Below are positions 1 to 10,752 of a DNA stretch of 64,000 bases, one piece after another (the first letter of the stretch is position 1; every line of letters starts with the position of its first letter). This DNA comes from Siphonodentalium dalli. Lineage: Eukaryota > Mollusca > Scaphopoda > Gadilida > Siphonodentaliidae. The stretch lies in the NCBI GenBank assembly GCA_032622095.1, contig CP136063.1, forward strand, positions 217,637,982 through 217,701,981, given 5' to 3'. Under the pieces are notes generated by a model, which had not been told where the DNA came from, made no database searches, and was given only the letters and a program-made list of their open reading frames with translations. The translations under genes were made by a program, and so were the position numbers.

Positions 1-365
1 GAGAAAACACGTGGTCGCGTGTTTATATTTCAAAGCACACAGACGATGAAAATTCAATCAAGAATGATTTAACCACCGGTTATTACAAGTCGTAAATAAA
101 TTTGTATTATGTGTATTTTGGCCCGTATATTAAAACACTTATGGGGTGGAATTATGTGCTAATTAAGCCTGATTTATATTGTTGTTTTAAACAGTTTATT
201 TGTATTTCCACACATGACTCGTTTGTTCGTCGTTCTCTGCCATGATTGCCGCGGAAGTTGTGACAACCGAAACTACGGGTTTTCCGAAATTGCTACGGTT
301 GTCATTTCCGGTTTTTCCCAACAACCGAAACCGAACTGATTCCACGGTTAACCGCCCATCTCTAG
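1..365. mobile_element. End of a hAT-like DNA transposon (other end outside window)
   Basis: Read on the minus strand, this stretch begins at about 365 with TAGAGATGGGCGGTTAACCG. That is the TAGAG/TAGGG-type terminus common in hAT elements and close to the terminus of the complete hAT-like element at 6203-7409. Several short CCGAAAC-type repeats lie between 265 and 335. The partner terminus was not found and may lie before the window, so neither the full length nor an 8-bp target duplication can be confirmed. No coding potential was recognised. The call rests only on similarity of the terminus. Confidence 0.35.
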
Positions 366-692
366 TAGTTGAGTACATACATGTATAAATTATAACAGTT
401 CCAACATCCTCGCCCGCCTATAGTACTAGTAAGGTCCAAGTTATTAATCAATATATTACAATGTATATCGTCGTCGTTCAAATAATATTTCCACCACCAT
501 TGACCTTCCCTTCTATGGAGCACACTAAAGATGCATGGAGTCAATTGCCCTTACCATCCCATGAAGTCAGTTGAGTGGATTGACGTCGTTGATTAAAATT
601 TTAACGTTACTATCTGTTTTCGCACCAAAATTTACCAACAGTTTCCCAACTTCGTGGTCATGGGGTTTGCAACTCCCCGATTAGCTTCATGA
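366..692. other. Unassigned sequence before the first LINE ORF
   Basis: No gene is recognisable here. Part of it, from about 560, may be decayed endonuclease sequence of the downstream LINE, because that ORF is already inside its endonuclease domain when it opens after a stop at 690-692. Frames upstream of that stop are closed and I could not align them convincingly. Confidence 0.3.
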
Positions 693-3122
693 CCCAATGG
701 AACACTAACAATCATCAGTCAATCCTTTATTCTCGGCGACTTCAATATCCATTTTGATTCGACAACTGACAGTGACGTTAACGCCATAAAAACTTTAATT
801 GATGATTCGGGCATGAAACAACTTGTATCCGTACCTACGCACCGACAAAACCATATTTTGGACTGGGTGATTGTTCGCAAAACTGACCCTCAACCCATAA
901 ACCTGACGGTGCAGGACATCGATTTATCTGACCACTTCTTGGTCACTCTCAAAACAGACATTGTATGTCCCATATCACTTAAACGAACCACTACCTCTCG
1001 AGATTTGAAGTCCATCGACAGTGTTAAATTTTCCGGTGATCTAGTTTCTAGTTTCTACACCCATCCAAGGAAATCCCCTCTTAAGTGGTTCATTAATCTA
1101 CGTGCTTTACTGGATGGTCATGCGCCTTTAGTAACACGCAAAATTCGATGTCGTCCATCTACCCCGTGGTTCAATGATGAAATAAAGAGTGCCAAAGCTG
1201 ATAAGCGGCATGCTGAGAGGAGATGGCGAAAATCCGGTCTAACAGTTGATCGTCAAATCTATGTTGAAAAGAACAACCGTATGAATCAAATGACTAGATC
1301 TGCCCGTTCGGAATATTATAACTCTAAAATCGCGAATGCTAAATCAACAAAAGTCATCTATTCCATAACCAACGAACTAAGTGGTAAGAAAAAAGTACCA
1401 ATTCTTCCTACTAATGTTAAAGAAAGTGAATTACCGGATGCTTTTGGTGAATATTTCCGTGACAAAATTGCAAACCTGCGTTACCAGCTAGATGTATCAA
1501 ATGCTGAAGCAGAGTTCAAACCGTTCGTTGGTGACAGGCTTAGTTCGTTCTGCAAGCTTGCATGTGATGAGGTCAAGGAACTTATTTTATCATCCACTTC
1601 AAAAACATGTGTTTTGGATCCCATTCCAACTTCTTTACTGGTGGAACATATCGATTTTATATTAGAACCACTCACAAAGCTCATAAATTGGTCTTTGTCT
1701 GAAGGTGTTGTTCCTGACTGTTTTAAGGAGGCCGTTGTGATTCCCCTGATTAAAAATAATTCTCTGGATGCCGACTTGCTAAAGAACTATAGGCCCATCT
1801 CAAACCTTCAATTCGTCTCGAAGCTGTTAGAAAAAGCTGTCCTCAAACAACTGAGAAATCATATGGAGAAACATTTGCTTCTGGAAAAATTTCAGTCAGC
1901 GTACAAACCTGGTCACAGTACTGAAACTGCATTGTTGTGTATCACTTCAGACCTTCTTCTTGCCAGTGATGATAACAAGTTTTCACTAGTATCCCTGCTT
2001 GACATGAGCGCAGCTTTCGATACTCTTGATCACGAAATACTGTTGAAGCGATTGGAAATTTCTTTTGGGATATCTGACAGCGCGCTCAAGTGGTTCGGTT
2101 CATATCTCTCTAATCGTGTTCAGAGGATTCAAATTGGCAGTGCGTTTTCAAAAACCTTTCATCTGCAATATGGAGTCCCTCAGGGATCTGTCCTGGGGCC
2201 TGTCTTGTACTTAATCTACACCAAACCACTTGGTGAGATCATCAGGCGACACAGTGTCTCTGCTCACATGTATGCTGATGATACACAGCTTTACATTTCT
2301 GGTGATAACCCATATTTTCTTCTCACTGTAATGGAAAACTGCATCGGTTCTGTGAAATCGTGGATGTTGGCTAATACACTAAAATTAAATAGTGACAAAA
2401 CTGAAGTAATGTGGGTGTCTAAGCCGTCATACATAGAAAAGGTGGGCATAGATGTTATGACTATTGATGGTAACCAAGTTTATTTCTCAGATAAGGCGAA
2501 GAACCTTGGTGTATTTTTGGATAGATCACTCTCTATGACATCACATATTAGCCAGATATGCAAGACAATATACATTGAACTTCGAAAACTGGGTCAAATG
2601 AGGAAATACATAAACACTGACTCAGCTAAAAAACTTGCTTCATCTCTGATTCTCAGTCGACTTGACTATTGCAACTCTCTTTTGGCTGGTATACCATCTA
2701 TCCAAATTACCAGGCTTCAGCGTCTGCAACACACTGCTGCAAGGATAGTTCTGTGTCGTAAAAGATCTGACGACACAGATGAAATGTTGCAAGAACTACA
2801 TTAATGGCTACCTGTGACAGATAGGATTATTTATAAACTTGTTACATATGCATATCAAGCAACCCATGACCCAAAATCTCTTCCAGCATACTTCAGTGAT
2901 ATCCTTGTTCCGTATGTCCCACACCGATCACTTCGTTCAGAGGACAAACTTCTTTTGACACCATCTGGTGCTAATTTGATCACGGTTGGCTACCGATCTT
3001 TCAAAGTAACATGCGCAAATGCATGGAATCCTCTGCCATTGAACATAAAAGAGTCACCATCTCTTGACGACTTTAAAAAGTCATTGAAAACTTACTTGTT
3101 TGCACGGCGTTTCAGAAAGTGA
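693..3122 (+). pseudogene. CR1/L2-type non-LTR retrotransposon ORF2 (endonuclease tail and reverse transcriptase), one inserted stop
   Basis: The product would nick and reverse-transcribe its own RNA into genomic DNA. The frame opens at 693 after a stop and enters the C-terminal part of an endonuclease/exonuclease/phosphatase domain (ILGDFNIHFD near 729, then LSDHFLV). The first ATG, at 813, is internal to this domain. Counting from 813, the reverse transcriptase has YRPISN, FQSAYKPGHSTETAL, motif A DMSAAFDTLDH (D at about residue 397), motif B GVPQGSVLGP (about 454) and motif C YADDTQLY (about 487). A TAA at 2802-2804 splits the conserved LH-WLPV block. It adds exactly three bases, and the same frame continues to the normal CR1/L2-like C-terminus (WNPLPL, LKTYLF) and stop at 3120. 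The 5' part of the endonuclease is missing, so this copy is truncated and probably inactive, though catalytic residues are intact. The clade is inferred from motif style and the 3' tail. Confidence 0.9.
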
Positions 3123-3232
3123 CTTTGATATTGTGTATATTTATATTTCTTGTTTATGTTTATGTCAAGCGCTTAGGGCCCGCTTATTGGGGATAAGCGC
3201 TATACAAATATTATTATTATTATTATTATTAA
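3123..3232 (+). mobile_element. 3' UTR and (ATT)n tail of the CR1/L2-type LINE
   Basis: Just after the LINE stop codon, AAGCGCTTAGGG and GGATAAGCGCTATACAAAT form a short stem-loop around AGCGCTT/AAGCGCT. An (ATT)n run at about 3210-3231 follows. A terminal hairpin with a simple-repeat tail is typical of this LINE group, where the 3' end is recognised by the element's own reverse transcriptase. It marks the 3' boundary of the insertion. Confidence 0.8.
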
Positions 3233-3478
3233 ATACAAGTTCCTTTGGATTTTCTCCCTGTGTCGTAACTCCGCTGCCCTCTGATCGAGGTCTAATCGGA
3301 GCAAGCCAAATTCCTTTCTGTGTTCTTCCTTGACGTAAGTCGGTAGACTGTTCATTGTTCTGGTACCAAGTATTCTTTCGCGGGGGACTCGCCCGTAAAC
3401 CGAGTACCATACAAGGGTAGTACGTGGAGCGCTGTAATTACAGCTGCATATATGACGAAACCTGATGACTGGGGTAAA

Positions 3479-3550
3479 GTCAAGCGCTTAGAGCCACCTG
3501 GGATAAGCGCTATATAAATGATGCGACTTTACTTTACTTTTTACTTTACT
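3479..3550 (+). mobile_element. Second LINE 3' end fragment of the same type
   Basis: CAAGCGCTTAGAGCC followed by GGGATAAGCGCTATATAAAT repeats the hairpin of the LINE tail at 3165-3210. It ends in a different simple repeat built on ACTTT (about 3526-3550). No ORF precedes it, so this is an extremely 5'-truncated related copy. The sequence between 3233 and 3478 is unassigned. Confidence 0.7.
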
Positions 3551-3905
3551 AGTAAATTGAGTGTAAACCGCGGCAGTTTTGAATAAGCCATGTGTAACAC
3601 CGGAATATTATATAACGCTAAATTTCGGTCTAAATATTACATCTGTGACATCTATTACAATTGTTTGAGTTAAAAGTGTGCCTTTAAGACTGTAGTATCA
3701 CTTGGTCTCAATAATTATTCCCCCAAACAATTAAATATTCCGCTTCCGAGATTTGACTACTTTTTGCATTTACCAAATACATGTAGCTGCTGCTGAAATA
3801 AAAAAATAATGTGATTTCATTTCAAATTTATAGAACATTCTAAAATAACTGGATGATAACTATACTACTTGCAAGCTTTTATTTTATTCAATTTAATACT
3901 TGCAG

Positions 3906-4159
3906 CAGTGCTTGCAGAGCAACAATGTATCCAAGCAGAGATTCAGAAGGCAGATCTTCCTGAATTTACATCAGATATTGCCGCCGCATTGGAAGCCAAA
4001 AAGATTGAGTCAGTATGGGGGAAGATGACGACCCAGTTAGCAACATACTGTTACCAAAAGTGGCCACAAATGGATGAAAAGTCCCATTACGCAGTCATTG
4101 GTGAGAAAATGTACAGGAAATGGCCCTGTATTGCACAGGAATCTGGACTCCAACCATGG
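3906..4159 (+). CDS. SAMD3-like protein, exon 1 of the visible 3' portion
   Basis: This is the first visible coding exon of a spliced gene. A polypyrimidine-rich stretch ends in TTGCAG at 3905; an alternative AG at 3917 keeps the same frame. The donor TGG|GTTAGT follows 4159. It encodes 84 full codons, including QKWPQMDEKSHYAVIGEKMY and RKWPCIAQES. That resembles the tract of SAMD3-like proteins of fish and invertebrates in which a YP..L....Y..L...L...YPCI pattern precedes a tryptophan and a basic region. The frame runs upstream to 3869 only through a TTG codon, so the hydrophobic lead there is intronic translation and not a signal peptide. Earlier exons must lie before the window, beyond the LINE at 693-3230. 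The molecular function of the family is not well established. Confidence 0.75.
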
Positions 4160-5023
4160 GTTAGTTTCTATAAATTGTCCCCCGAACAAGCCTTGAAATA
4201 ATTCTCAATTTCAGAATTACAGCCTGTCACCATGACAGGTGCCAAGAAGTTTCAGCCTGTCATTGGAGTTTGTGAGCCTGTCATGAAAAACATCGATCGG
4301 CACCAAACAGCCAATCAGGCTGAATCAGTTTATGAAAATGTTAAAAATGGTGCCCTGCACTCTAGTTTTGATTGTTTACAGACTTCAATGATGGTATTGT
4401 AAATTTAATATATTATTAGGCTATATTTGGCGATAGAAGCATATTTTGTAGGGGTTTCCTAGACTCAATTGTAATATTTTAGTCCCCTGTAACTGTCTTA
4501 ACTAATAATCTGGGGGTCGGTGAACAAACTATGCAACTTTAATCAGCAGTGAGTGTTCGTCCGTCTGTGTATCAAACTTTTCGTTTCTGTATGATAACTT
4601 TAGTTTCTATTATTAACACATCATAACCAAATTTGGGTTCGGATTTGTTTCCGGTTGATAACTTTAGTACAGTTTAGAGGATTAAGACCAAATTTGGTAT
4701 GTGACTTTCTGCCAGTAAAACACAGGTCAACTTTGAAATAAATTAAAGCACCAGGGCATAAAATGTAGCACTTCACTGACAAGTTACCTGCGTTATTGCC
4801 ATTTTTTGACTTAGAAAACCCCAAATTTATGGTGTCCGGATGATAACTTCAATTTGGATGATTTGATCATGATAATAAAAATTGATAATTTGTCCCAAAA
4901 ACGTAAAGCGGCGATTGACGCTAAACTGGCTTTCAAATAACTCTAGCCAGATCATTTGCTCTTTTTTACAACTTTTGTACCCAAATTTTGCCTCCTTCAT
5001 TATACATCCTTCATTAATTTCAG

Positions 5024-5371
5024 TCCTTCCTGGTCAAACAAATATCCCAGAAGATTCGTCACAAGCGACTGGCTGAGAAGCAAAAAGGAGAGAAGAACTC
5101 AGTTGGATGCAGCTCTCCCCCACCGCCAAAGAAGGGGCGATTATTCAGGACACATGTACAGCAAGTGCTTGCTAATTCTGATGATACAGAAGCACATTTG
5201 GAGGCCCTCACCCTCGAGTTTAAAAAACAGAGGAAGAACCAAAAACCAGACCACATAAAGATGCTGCTCGAGTCCACACAAAACTACAGGCAAGATCTGC
5301 TCAAGTGCGATGATAATGGTTCCTTGAATAAAGTTTTGGACAAATTCCCCTGTCTGAGGGACGGGGTTTAT
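5024..5371 (+). CDS. SAMD3-like protein, exon 2
   Basis: The acceptor is TTAATTTCAG|TCC and the donor TAT|GTGAGT. The exon is 348 bp, exactly 116 codons, phase 0 at both ends. Joined to exon 1 it continues W|SFLVKQISQKIRHKR, a basic segment followed by a serine/proline-rich stretch and PPKKGR, then an acidic-to-basic helix-like tract (THVQQVLANSDDTEAHLEAL) and KKQRKNQKPDHIKML. This order (basic helix, proline-rich linker, then an L.LE.KK...N...I...M pattern) is what I know of the SAMD3-like family. The length is conserved in frame with no stop, and codon choice looks coding. The short ORFs in the other frames here are shadows. Confidence 0.85.
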
Positions 5372-5546
5372 GTGAGTAAATTTTAAGATGAGATATTGTT
5401 TTAATTGTACCCTCAAGCCCAAGGCTACATGTAAAGTATAGTTCATAAAACTAGTTTAAAACTTCCAAATTATAACATACCAATCGTATGGCAAGGTATT
5501 TTTTATTATTTTGTCCATTATAATATTGAGAGCAGGCCTCAAGCTA

Positions 5547-5663
5547 CAGCCCTCTCAATTTTATGGCTTCGGCAATCCGCTACAGCAACCATTGATGTGG
5601 GGCCACTTTGCTTCAGCAAATGGCTTCGGCATTGCTGATTGCCGTAGCCAATTAAGAGGGCTG
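5547..5663. mobile_element. Short TA-type MITE, family shared with 45254-45381
   Basis: This lies in intron 2. The ends CAGCCCTCTCAATT and AATTAAGAGGGCTG are inverted. The interior has GGCTTCGGCAATCCGCTAC and its near-complement GCTGATTGCCGTAGCC. The copy at 45254-45381 has the same ends and interior. TA flanks the left end; the right flank has mutated to AA. It sits inside a wider inverted pair, AGGCCTCAAGCTA near 5535 and TAGCTTGAGGCCT near 5815, so two elements may be nested. Confidence 0.6.
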
Positions 5664-5867
5664 AAGCTAGAGGTTGAAAATAGGGCGAAGTCACTTCTCC
5701 CTCGTGAGATTTCAGGGCGACTTTAGACCCAAGTAGAGCGACTTGCCTGAGTTTGTAATAATTAGGCCATATTAGGACGGCTTCCACGGTCCCAGGGCGA
5801 GAACGTCGCCTTCTAGCTTGAGGCCTGATTGAGAGGGTGAATTTAGTGACGCTACCCTGCACTACCC

Positions 5868-6033
5868 ATTGTTGAATGGACTCGCCCACTGAATATATTT
5901 GTTGGGATGTTCAGATAATAAGTTCAACAATTGGCCTGAGGCTGTATGTTGAACTTATTATCTGAACATCCCTACAAATTAATGGGAATCTACTAACTAC
6001 CCGCCAATGAGTATTCAGTCAAGTAAGGGTTAA
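5868..6033. mobile_element. piggyBac-like TTAA MITE with central hairpin, copy 1 (left end eroded)
   Basis: The centre is an inverted pair of GGGATGTTCAGATAATAAGT and its complement (about 5904-5971). The right end is ATTCAGTCAAGTAAGGGTTAA. The copy at 16606-16893 has the same centre, the same right end and TTAA at both ends. The left TTAA is lost here. It sits in intron 2 of the SAMD3-like gene. TTAA targets are typical of piggyBac-type transposases, and family assignment rests on that alone. Confidence 0.6.
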
Positions 6034-6202
6034 ATTATGTTTTTGCAAGTGTGTGACATACACAATAAATGAAGACATAAGGCTGAGTGAAATTGCTAGT
6101 GAATTGTTAATATAATTGTATTCAGAAGTAATATCTGGTAGCATTTCCCCGGCTAATTGCTTGTAATTGACATATTCATAAGATATACATGTACATGTGT
6201 AG

Positions 6203-7409
6203 TAGAGCCCGGCGAAGCTTCGAGATTCGATTCGATGTCAGTCGGCCGATTCGGCACAAAACGAATCTCAACTACACCTGACTGCGTGTGGTAACTGTGT
6301 GTGGTTTTTGCGTTGTCATCGTGAAAATGCGACATAAAAATGTAAATAGAGTTATTCCTCTTGTATAAGAAATCAAGTATTCGGTCCGTTTCATTATTTT
6401 GTTTAGCGTTCCGAAAATTTAACACAGATCTACTGTTTGCAACTCTGCCATATAAACTATGAAACTGTGTTGTCGAAATTGACTGGCATCGAGTATATAG
6501 ACAGAACTGTTATGCTTCCAAAGGTCCAAAACTGATTGGTGAAACATTCTGTTTTCATATACATGTAATGCGTTCATTTTTGTGTAGTTTTGTTGTGCTC
6601 AATGAGGGACATTGGCACAGTATTGTTGCAACATTAAATTCTGAATTTTTAAATTGAAACATTGTGTCAATTTAATTTGCGCCAATGGACCGTCCAATCA
6701 TATCCGGTGTGTTTCAATTGGGCCTATATTTCCTAAGATGTATACCCGCTCCCGATCGTTTATAAATTAGAATGAACGTACATGCCACAGTTTTGTGTTT
6801 ATCCATTGCCAGTTTTACAATTTCTTACCATACACAATAGTACACATCCGCTCCTAGTTCTGTAGTTTGCAGTGTTTGAGAATGGTCACCGTCACTCAGT
6901 GATTAGTTATATTCGATGATATGGGTACGCTATTAGCTAAGTACGAAAATTATACTCATACACGTGGTCGTAACAGCTTAACTATTGAATGTAGTATAGA
7001 ATCTGTGTTCTTGGTCATTCATAAAGACGCGAACTGGGTCATCACAAGAGTCAACCACAATCAACCTGCTCGAATACCCGAGAACGGACCATGTGACGAT
7101 TGTTGAGTCAACCAATTAGGCCAACTCGACTTGACACCGTGACACGCGATCCGTTATCGGGTATTCCAATCACCGAGCGCGAGTTGTACCGCTCGCGAAG
7201 ACCCGGTGACACCGATTCGAATATAATCTTAGCTGTTATTGATGCCTCCACCAAACGAGTCACTAGCCTTAATATAAAATCAATGTTTAACGATCATAAT
7301 TGTGTCATTTTACATCGAAATCGGGCATATCATGATTCGATTCGGTGTCATATCATTTGGGCCGATTCGAGATTCGATTCGAACGAAAATGGCCGATTCA
7401 CCAGCCCTA
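6203..7409. mobile_element. 1.2-kb non-autonomous hAT-like transposon
   Basis: The termini TAGAGCCCGGCGAA and TTCACCAGCCCTA are imperfectly inverted. They are flanked by the perfect 8-bp duplication ATGTGTAG (6195-6202 and 7410-7417). An 8-bp duplication and TAGRGC-type ends are hallmarks of hAT. Subterminal GATTCGATTCG motifs occur near both ends (about 6221-6236 and 7335-7382). No transposase domain was seen; the ORFs inside are short and unconvincing. It lies in intron 2 of the SAMD3-like gene (5372-7475), so that intron shrinks to about 0.9 kb without it. Confidence 0.85.
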
Positions 7410-7475
7410 ATGTGTAGCTCACACAGAGCTTTTGGAGATTTATCATTTCTTAAAAGTTAAAATATATTCTTTCAG

Positions 7476-7586
7476 ATCTGCTATGCCTTTGCTGTACAAT
7501 TTCGGAGTGACAGACTTGTAGCGATGTCATCAAATTTGAAAAAATTCCGGATAGCTGTCCAGGATATCGCCAACATGGATCCCCAG
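7476..7586 (+). CDS. SAMD3-like protein, exon 3
   Basis: This small exon is 111 bp (37 codons), phase 0 at both ends, with acceptor ATTCTTTCAG|ATC and donor CAG|GTTGAT. It is too short to appear as an independent ORF. The translation includes ICYAFAVQFRSDRLVAMSSN, which resembles the family's QI..EF.R......F....L..F pattern after the RRL/..FP.L block of the previous exon. The splice signals, phase and family match together support it. Confidence 0.8.
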
Positions 7587-7722
7587 GTTGATATTAAATT
7601 GTTCACATGATACCACTTTGCAATTGGCCCATTTAAATATAAATGTTGATGGTTCTTTTAACCACAAAAGTGTCCAGTCGCAAGTATCTCATCAGTATTA
7701 TGATGTTGTACTCAAACTGCCG

Positions 7723-8155
7723 TAGCCCGCGATTCCTCCGGCTCTAACAGCTTGGGATATCCACATAGTTTAGCTGCACAATGATATAACTCCAGCTGAG
7801 AACGATGGAGCCAATATGACTTTAATTGGCTTTAAATATAGACAAAAATATATTTGTTTACATTTGATTTAATGTTGTCAATATACCGTGAAATGCCATG
7901 TAAACAAATGTTCGGTTCCTAACTTTTAAGTCTTTCTTGTCATGTAAACCTCTAATTTACTTCTAATGCGGATGCGTTATATATCACTGCATTCAGGAGA
8001 CACCATCCGATTTTCATACAAAAAGTACCGAAACATGTGCCCAGCTCGCTGGGCGGAAATGCCACTATAGACGACTAACGGAAGGGATCACCGGCTCTAA
8101 CAGCAGATCTCATCCCAATATCCCAAGCTGTTAGAGCCGGGGGAATCGCAGGCTA
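7723..8155. mobile_element. 433-bp inverted-repeat element in intron 3
   Basis: The ends TAGCCCGCGATTCC and GGAATCGCAGGCTA are inverted, and complementarity continues about 38 bases inward through GGCTCTAACAGCTTGGGATA. A third partial copy, GGCTCTAACAGC, sits at about 8093. I could not define a target duplication. It has no coding capacity. It is a MITE-like unit of unknown superfamily. Confidence 0.7.
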
Positions 8156-8266
8156 ACTGTACCGTTGCTATAATTTGTCATTATTAGTGGGCAAACTCCA
8201 AGTGTATATACCAATTAAAGTTGCACAGTTTGTTGAATTGAATTCTGCACTGTATACATACAGATA

Positions 8267-8449
8267 CAGTGATGCCCGCAATAATTGACCTCTTAACCAC
8301 TACGGAATTATGGGAATTTTTTCAGGATTTAGTCAGAAATGGTAAAGCTCTCGTCAATGAATGGCAACAAGCCATATTTCCGACTAGATCCTGAAACATT
8401 TCCCATAATTATTTCGTGGTTAACAGGTCAATTATTGCGGGCATCACTG
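8267..8449. mobile_element. 183-bp TA-flanked MITE (Tc1/mariner-like)
   Basis: CAGTGATGCCCGCAATAATT at the left is matched by AATTATTGCGGGCATCACTG at the right, and the inversion extends about 50 bp. TA flanks both ends (8265-8266, 8450-8451). A diverged shorter relative is at 45820-45910 and a possible half copy ends near 16571. TA duplication with CAGTGATG-type ends suggests Tc1/mariner mobilisation. It is in intron 3. Confidence 0.8.
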
Positions 8450-8674
8450 TAGAGATACTTTGAACATTCAGAAAACATGTGCTTTCATTTGATGATTCTA
8501 ACAATTTCAGCAGGTCCTGAGCTGATATCTGTGCATTGTTTTGAAGTAAACTTTACATTCACGTTGCCTATAGCATTAGGGTTTCATTTTAAAGCCCGTA
8601 TCACGGTATGTCCCTTTAAATGTGACAATCTTGGTTGACTTTGTTCTCAAATTGAATACACACCTTTTTTTCAG

Positions 8675-8785
8675 GACTCGGATTTAAACTTATCTGATGT
8701 ATTGAAGTATGTGGAACGTGAGGTCCAATACGATCGTGGGCAAAAAGTGTCAAAGTCCATGTCATCGATTGTCGAGATGAAAGAG
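8675..8785 (+). CDS. SAMD3-like protein, exon 4
   Basis: The exon is 111 bp (37 codons), phase 0, with acceptor TTTTTTTCAG|GAC and donor GAG|GTAAAC. It encodes a charged helical stretch that includes DLNLSDVLKYVEREVQYDRG. In the family this region carries the L..LL......... spacer between the central helical part and the C-terminal domain. It has the same length as exon 3, but I see no internal similarity that would make one a duplicate of the other. The acceptor polypyrimidine tract is strong. Confidence 0.8.
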
Positions 8786-8938
8786 GTAAACAAATCATCA
8801 ATATTTCCCTGATTGGTCATTTTGCTAAATATGACATCCATAATTCATAGGTAATTGTAGTTAAAACATGTTAAAACATGTACTCAAAATGTACGATTAG
8901 AAGTGGGCGGTCAATGATGGTGATATTGCTATTAATTA

Positions 8939-9671
8939 AGATCAAATAAGTAGTTCGTTTCTCAGACACCGCCGCGTCCCGAAAAAAGGTGCGCCTCAGT
9001 GCTTTTTATTCCGATTCTATCATAAATAAATAAAAAATGAAATCCCTCGTCAAAATGTTTTTTGAAACAAATTTTTTTTTTGAAAAAAACAATTTTCCAA
9101 TTTTTTCCCCTCTATGTTATTGGCATGTAAAACACATCTACATCACTCAATATGCACCAGATATTATGTGTACTTCAAGCAACCATAAGTGTAAAACATA
9201 TGCCCATTATGTGGTTGCAGATGAGGTCCATTCACAGCCCAATCTCAGGAATATATATATGTAGTTTTTAATTCCTCACACACTGGTATCCATGCAGAAA
9301 ATAGTCTTGTGGGAGAAGAAAAATTACTGCATCTTATCTGTTGGAGGACAGACAATATAGAAGACAATCTATTTCAGAAGTGTTTTAGGCTGAATTATTG
9401 AGAATGGGGCTCTATCATTGTATAAGGCAGACTTAGACAGGATGAGATCAATACGTGTATACAACACTAACACTGTGGTACAATGGTAGCAGAGAGAAAT
9501 AAAATAAAAAACTTACCTGCCTCACGTATACAATTCTTATCGATAACAAATTAAAAATAAAAACCTGCCTCCCTCACGGTTAAATTTTGCCATAAATAAT
9601 AAAAATAAATATCTGCCTCCCTCCTCATTTTGAAAAAAAAGTGTCTGAGAAACGAACTACTTATTTGATCT
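8939..9671. mobile_element. 733-bp inverted-repeat element in intron 4
   Basis: The sequence 8939-8969, which includes AGTAGTTCGTTTCTCAGACAC-type sequence, is the exact reverse complement of 9641-9671 over 31 bases. Internal subterminal tracts alternate A-rich runs with CTGCCTCCCTCA (about 9515-9625). No clear target duplication is visible. The 75-codon ORF inside has no recognisable domain. It is probably a non-autonomous DNA transposon. Confidence 0.7.
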
Positions 9672-9779
9672 GGCCTAAGTTTCGGTAATTTCCGGAAACT
9701 GATATTAATAAACTTAATTTATGTTTTTATAAGCGGCGATTATTTTTAGTCGAGTTTTATTAAAAAAAACGAGACTTAT

Positions 9780-10200
9780 GGTTTGGCGAGAGACGGTTGG
9801 CGGACGGGCGGGGCGCCATAATCACCTATAACTCTGAAGTTTATTGACGGATCTTAAAACATTTTGTTGTGTGAGTTTATATCTATGACCGCTCCTTGCA
9901 TACATAAAATCCGTTCGGTCTGATTATAGGGGGCGGAGCTATGGCCGCTAATTAAATCATTTTTGCGAATTTTGAGCTCGTTAGCGCGATAACTCAAACA
10001 AATATTAACCGATTTGTTCGAAACTTGCTGTATGACATTTTCACAAGAATATCTTCATCGAGTTCGAAAACCGAGCCGGTCCGATTATAAGGGGCAGAGC
10101 TATGACCGCTAATTATTTCATTTTTGCGAATTTTGAGCTCGTTAGCGCGATAACTCAAACAAATATTAACCAAACTTGCTGTATGCCACCTAAAACTCGA
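9780..10200. repeat. Two direct copies of a ~165-bp repeat
   Basis: The block GGGCGGAGCTATGGCCGCTA ... TTTTGCGAATTTTGAGCTCG ... GATAACTCAAACAAATATTA near 9930-10010 recurs almost unchanged at about 10090-10170. They are separated by about 165 bp and each is preceded by CCG.TC.GATTATA. This is a diverged tandem duplication in intron 4. The GATAACTC phrase also recurs in the repeats at 4620-4860 and 16270-16510, so these may be pieces of one dispersed repeat family. Confidence 0.65.
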
Positions 10201-10367
10201 CCCAGCATCTCTGATGCTACCGCTTGTTTTAAATTATTTAAATGTGTTTAACATGTGTATTTCTAATAAAGGAATCCGGGGACAAAATATATAGTGCCAT
10301 TAGTAAAGATCCAAATAGTGAGTGAGAGCCCTAGATTCACTCTCAAGGTCCCCCAGACCCCCTCCTA

Positions 10368-10752
10368 ATGGGACGGGGACACCCCCTTCCATACCTACAT
10401 CACATTATGACCCTGGACACCAATAGGATGGCTCTGGACACCCTTATGATGATTATGGACACCCACCTGGTGGCCCTGGACATAACAGTATGGTCCTGGA
10501 CACCCACAGGACACCCATCATGTGGCTTGGTACACCCACAGTATATGACCCTGGACACCAATTGGATGGTCATGGACACCCATCTGATGGCCTTGGACAC
10601 ACACGGGACACCCATAGTGTGGCTTGGAACACCCACAGTATGGACCTGGACACACATAGGATGGCCCTCGACACCCATATGATGACCCAGGGCACCCCCA
10701 GTATGGCCCTGGAGACCAATAGGATGGCCCTGGACACCACACAAGACACATT
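10368..10752. repeat. Degenerate minisatellite (GGACAC-rich)
   Basis: Irregular units of roughly 20-30 bp are built on CCTGGACACCAATAGGATGG and GGACACCCAC. Unit lengths are often multiples of three, which opens overlapping reading frames on both strands. The translations are low-complexity and contradict each other, so none is annotated as a gene. It lies in intron 4 of the SAMD3-like gene. Confidence 0.8.

Noticed and set aside
3869-4201. Single-exon secreted protein with a hydrophobic N-terminus
   Set aside because: The frame starts at TTG, not ATG. The hydrophobic part is the polypyrimidine tract of a splice acceptor, and the end runs past a GTTAGT donor into an intron.
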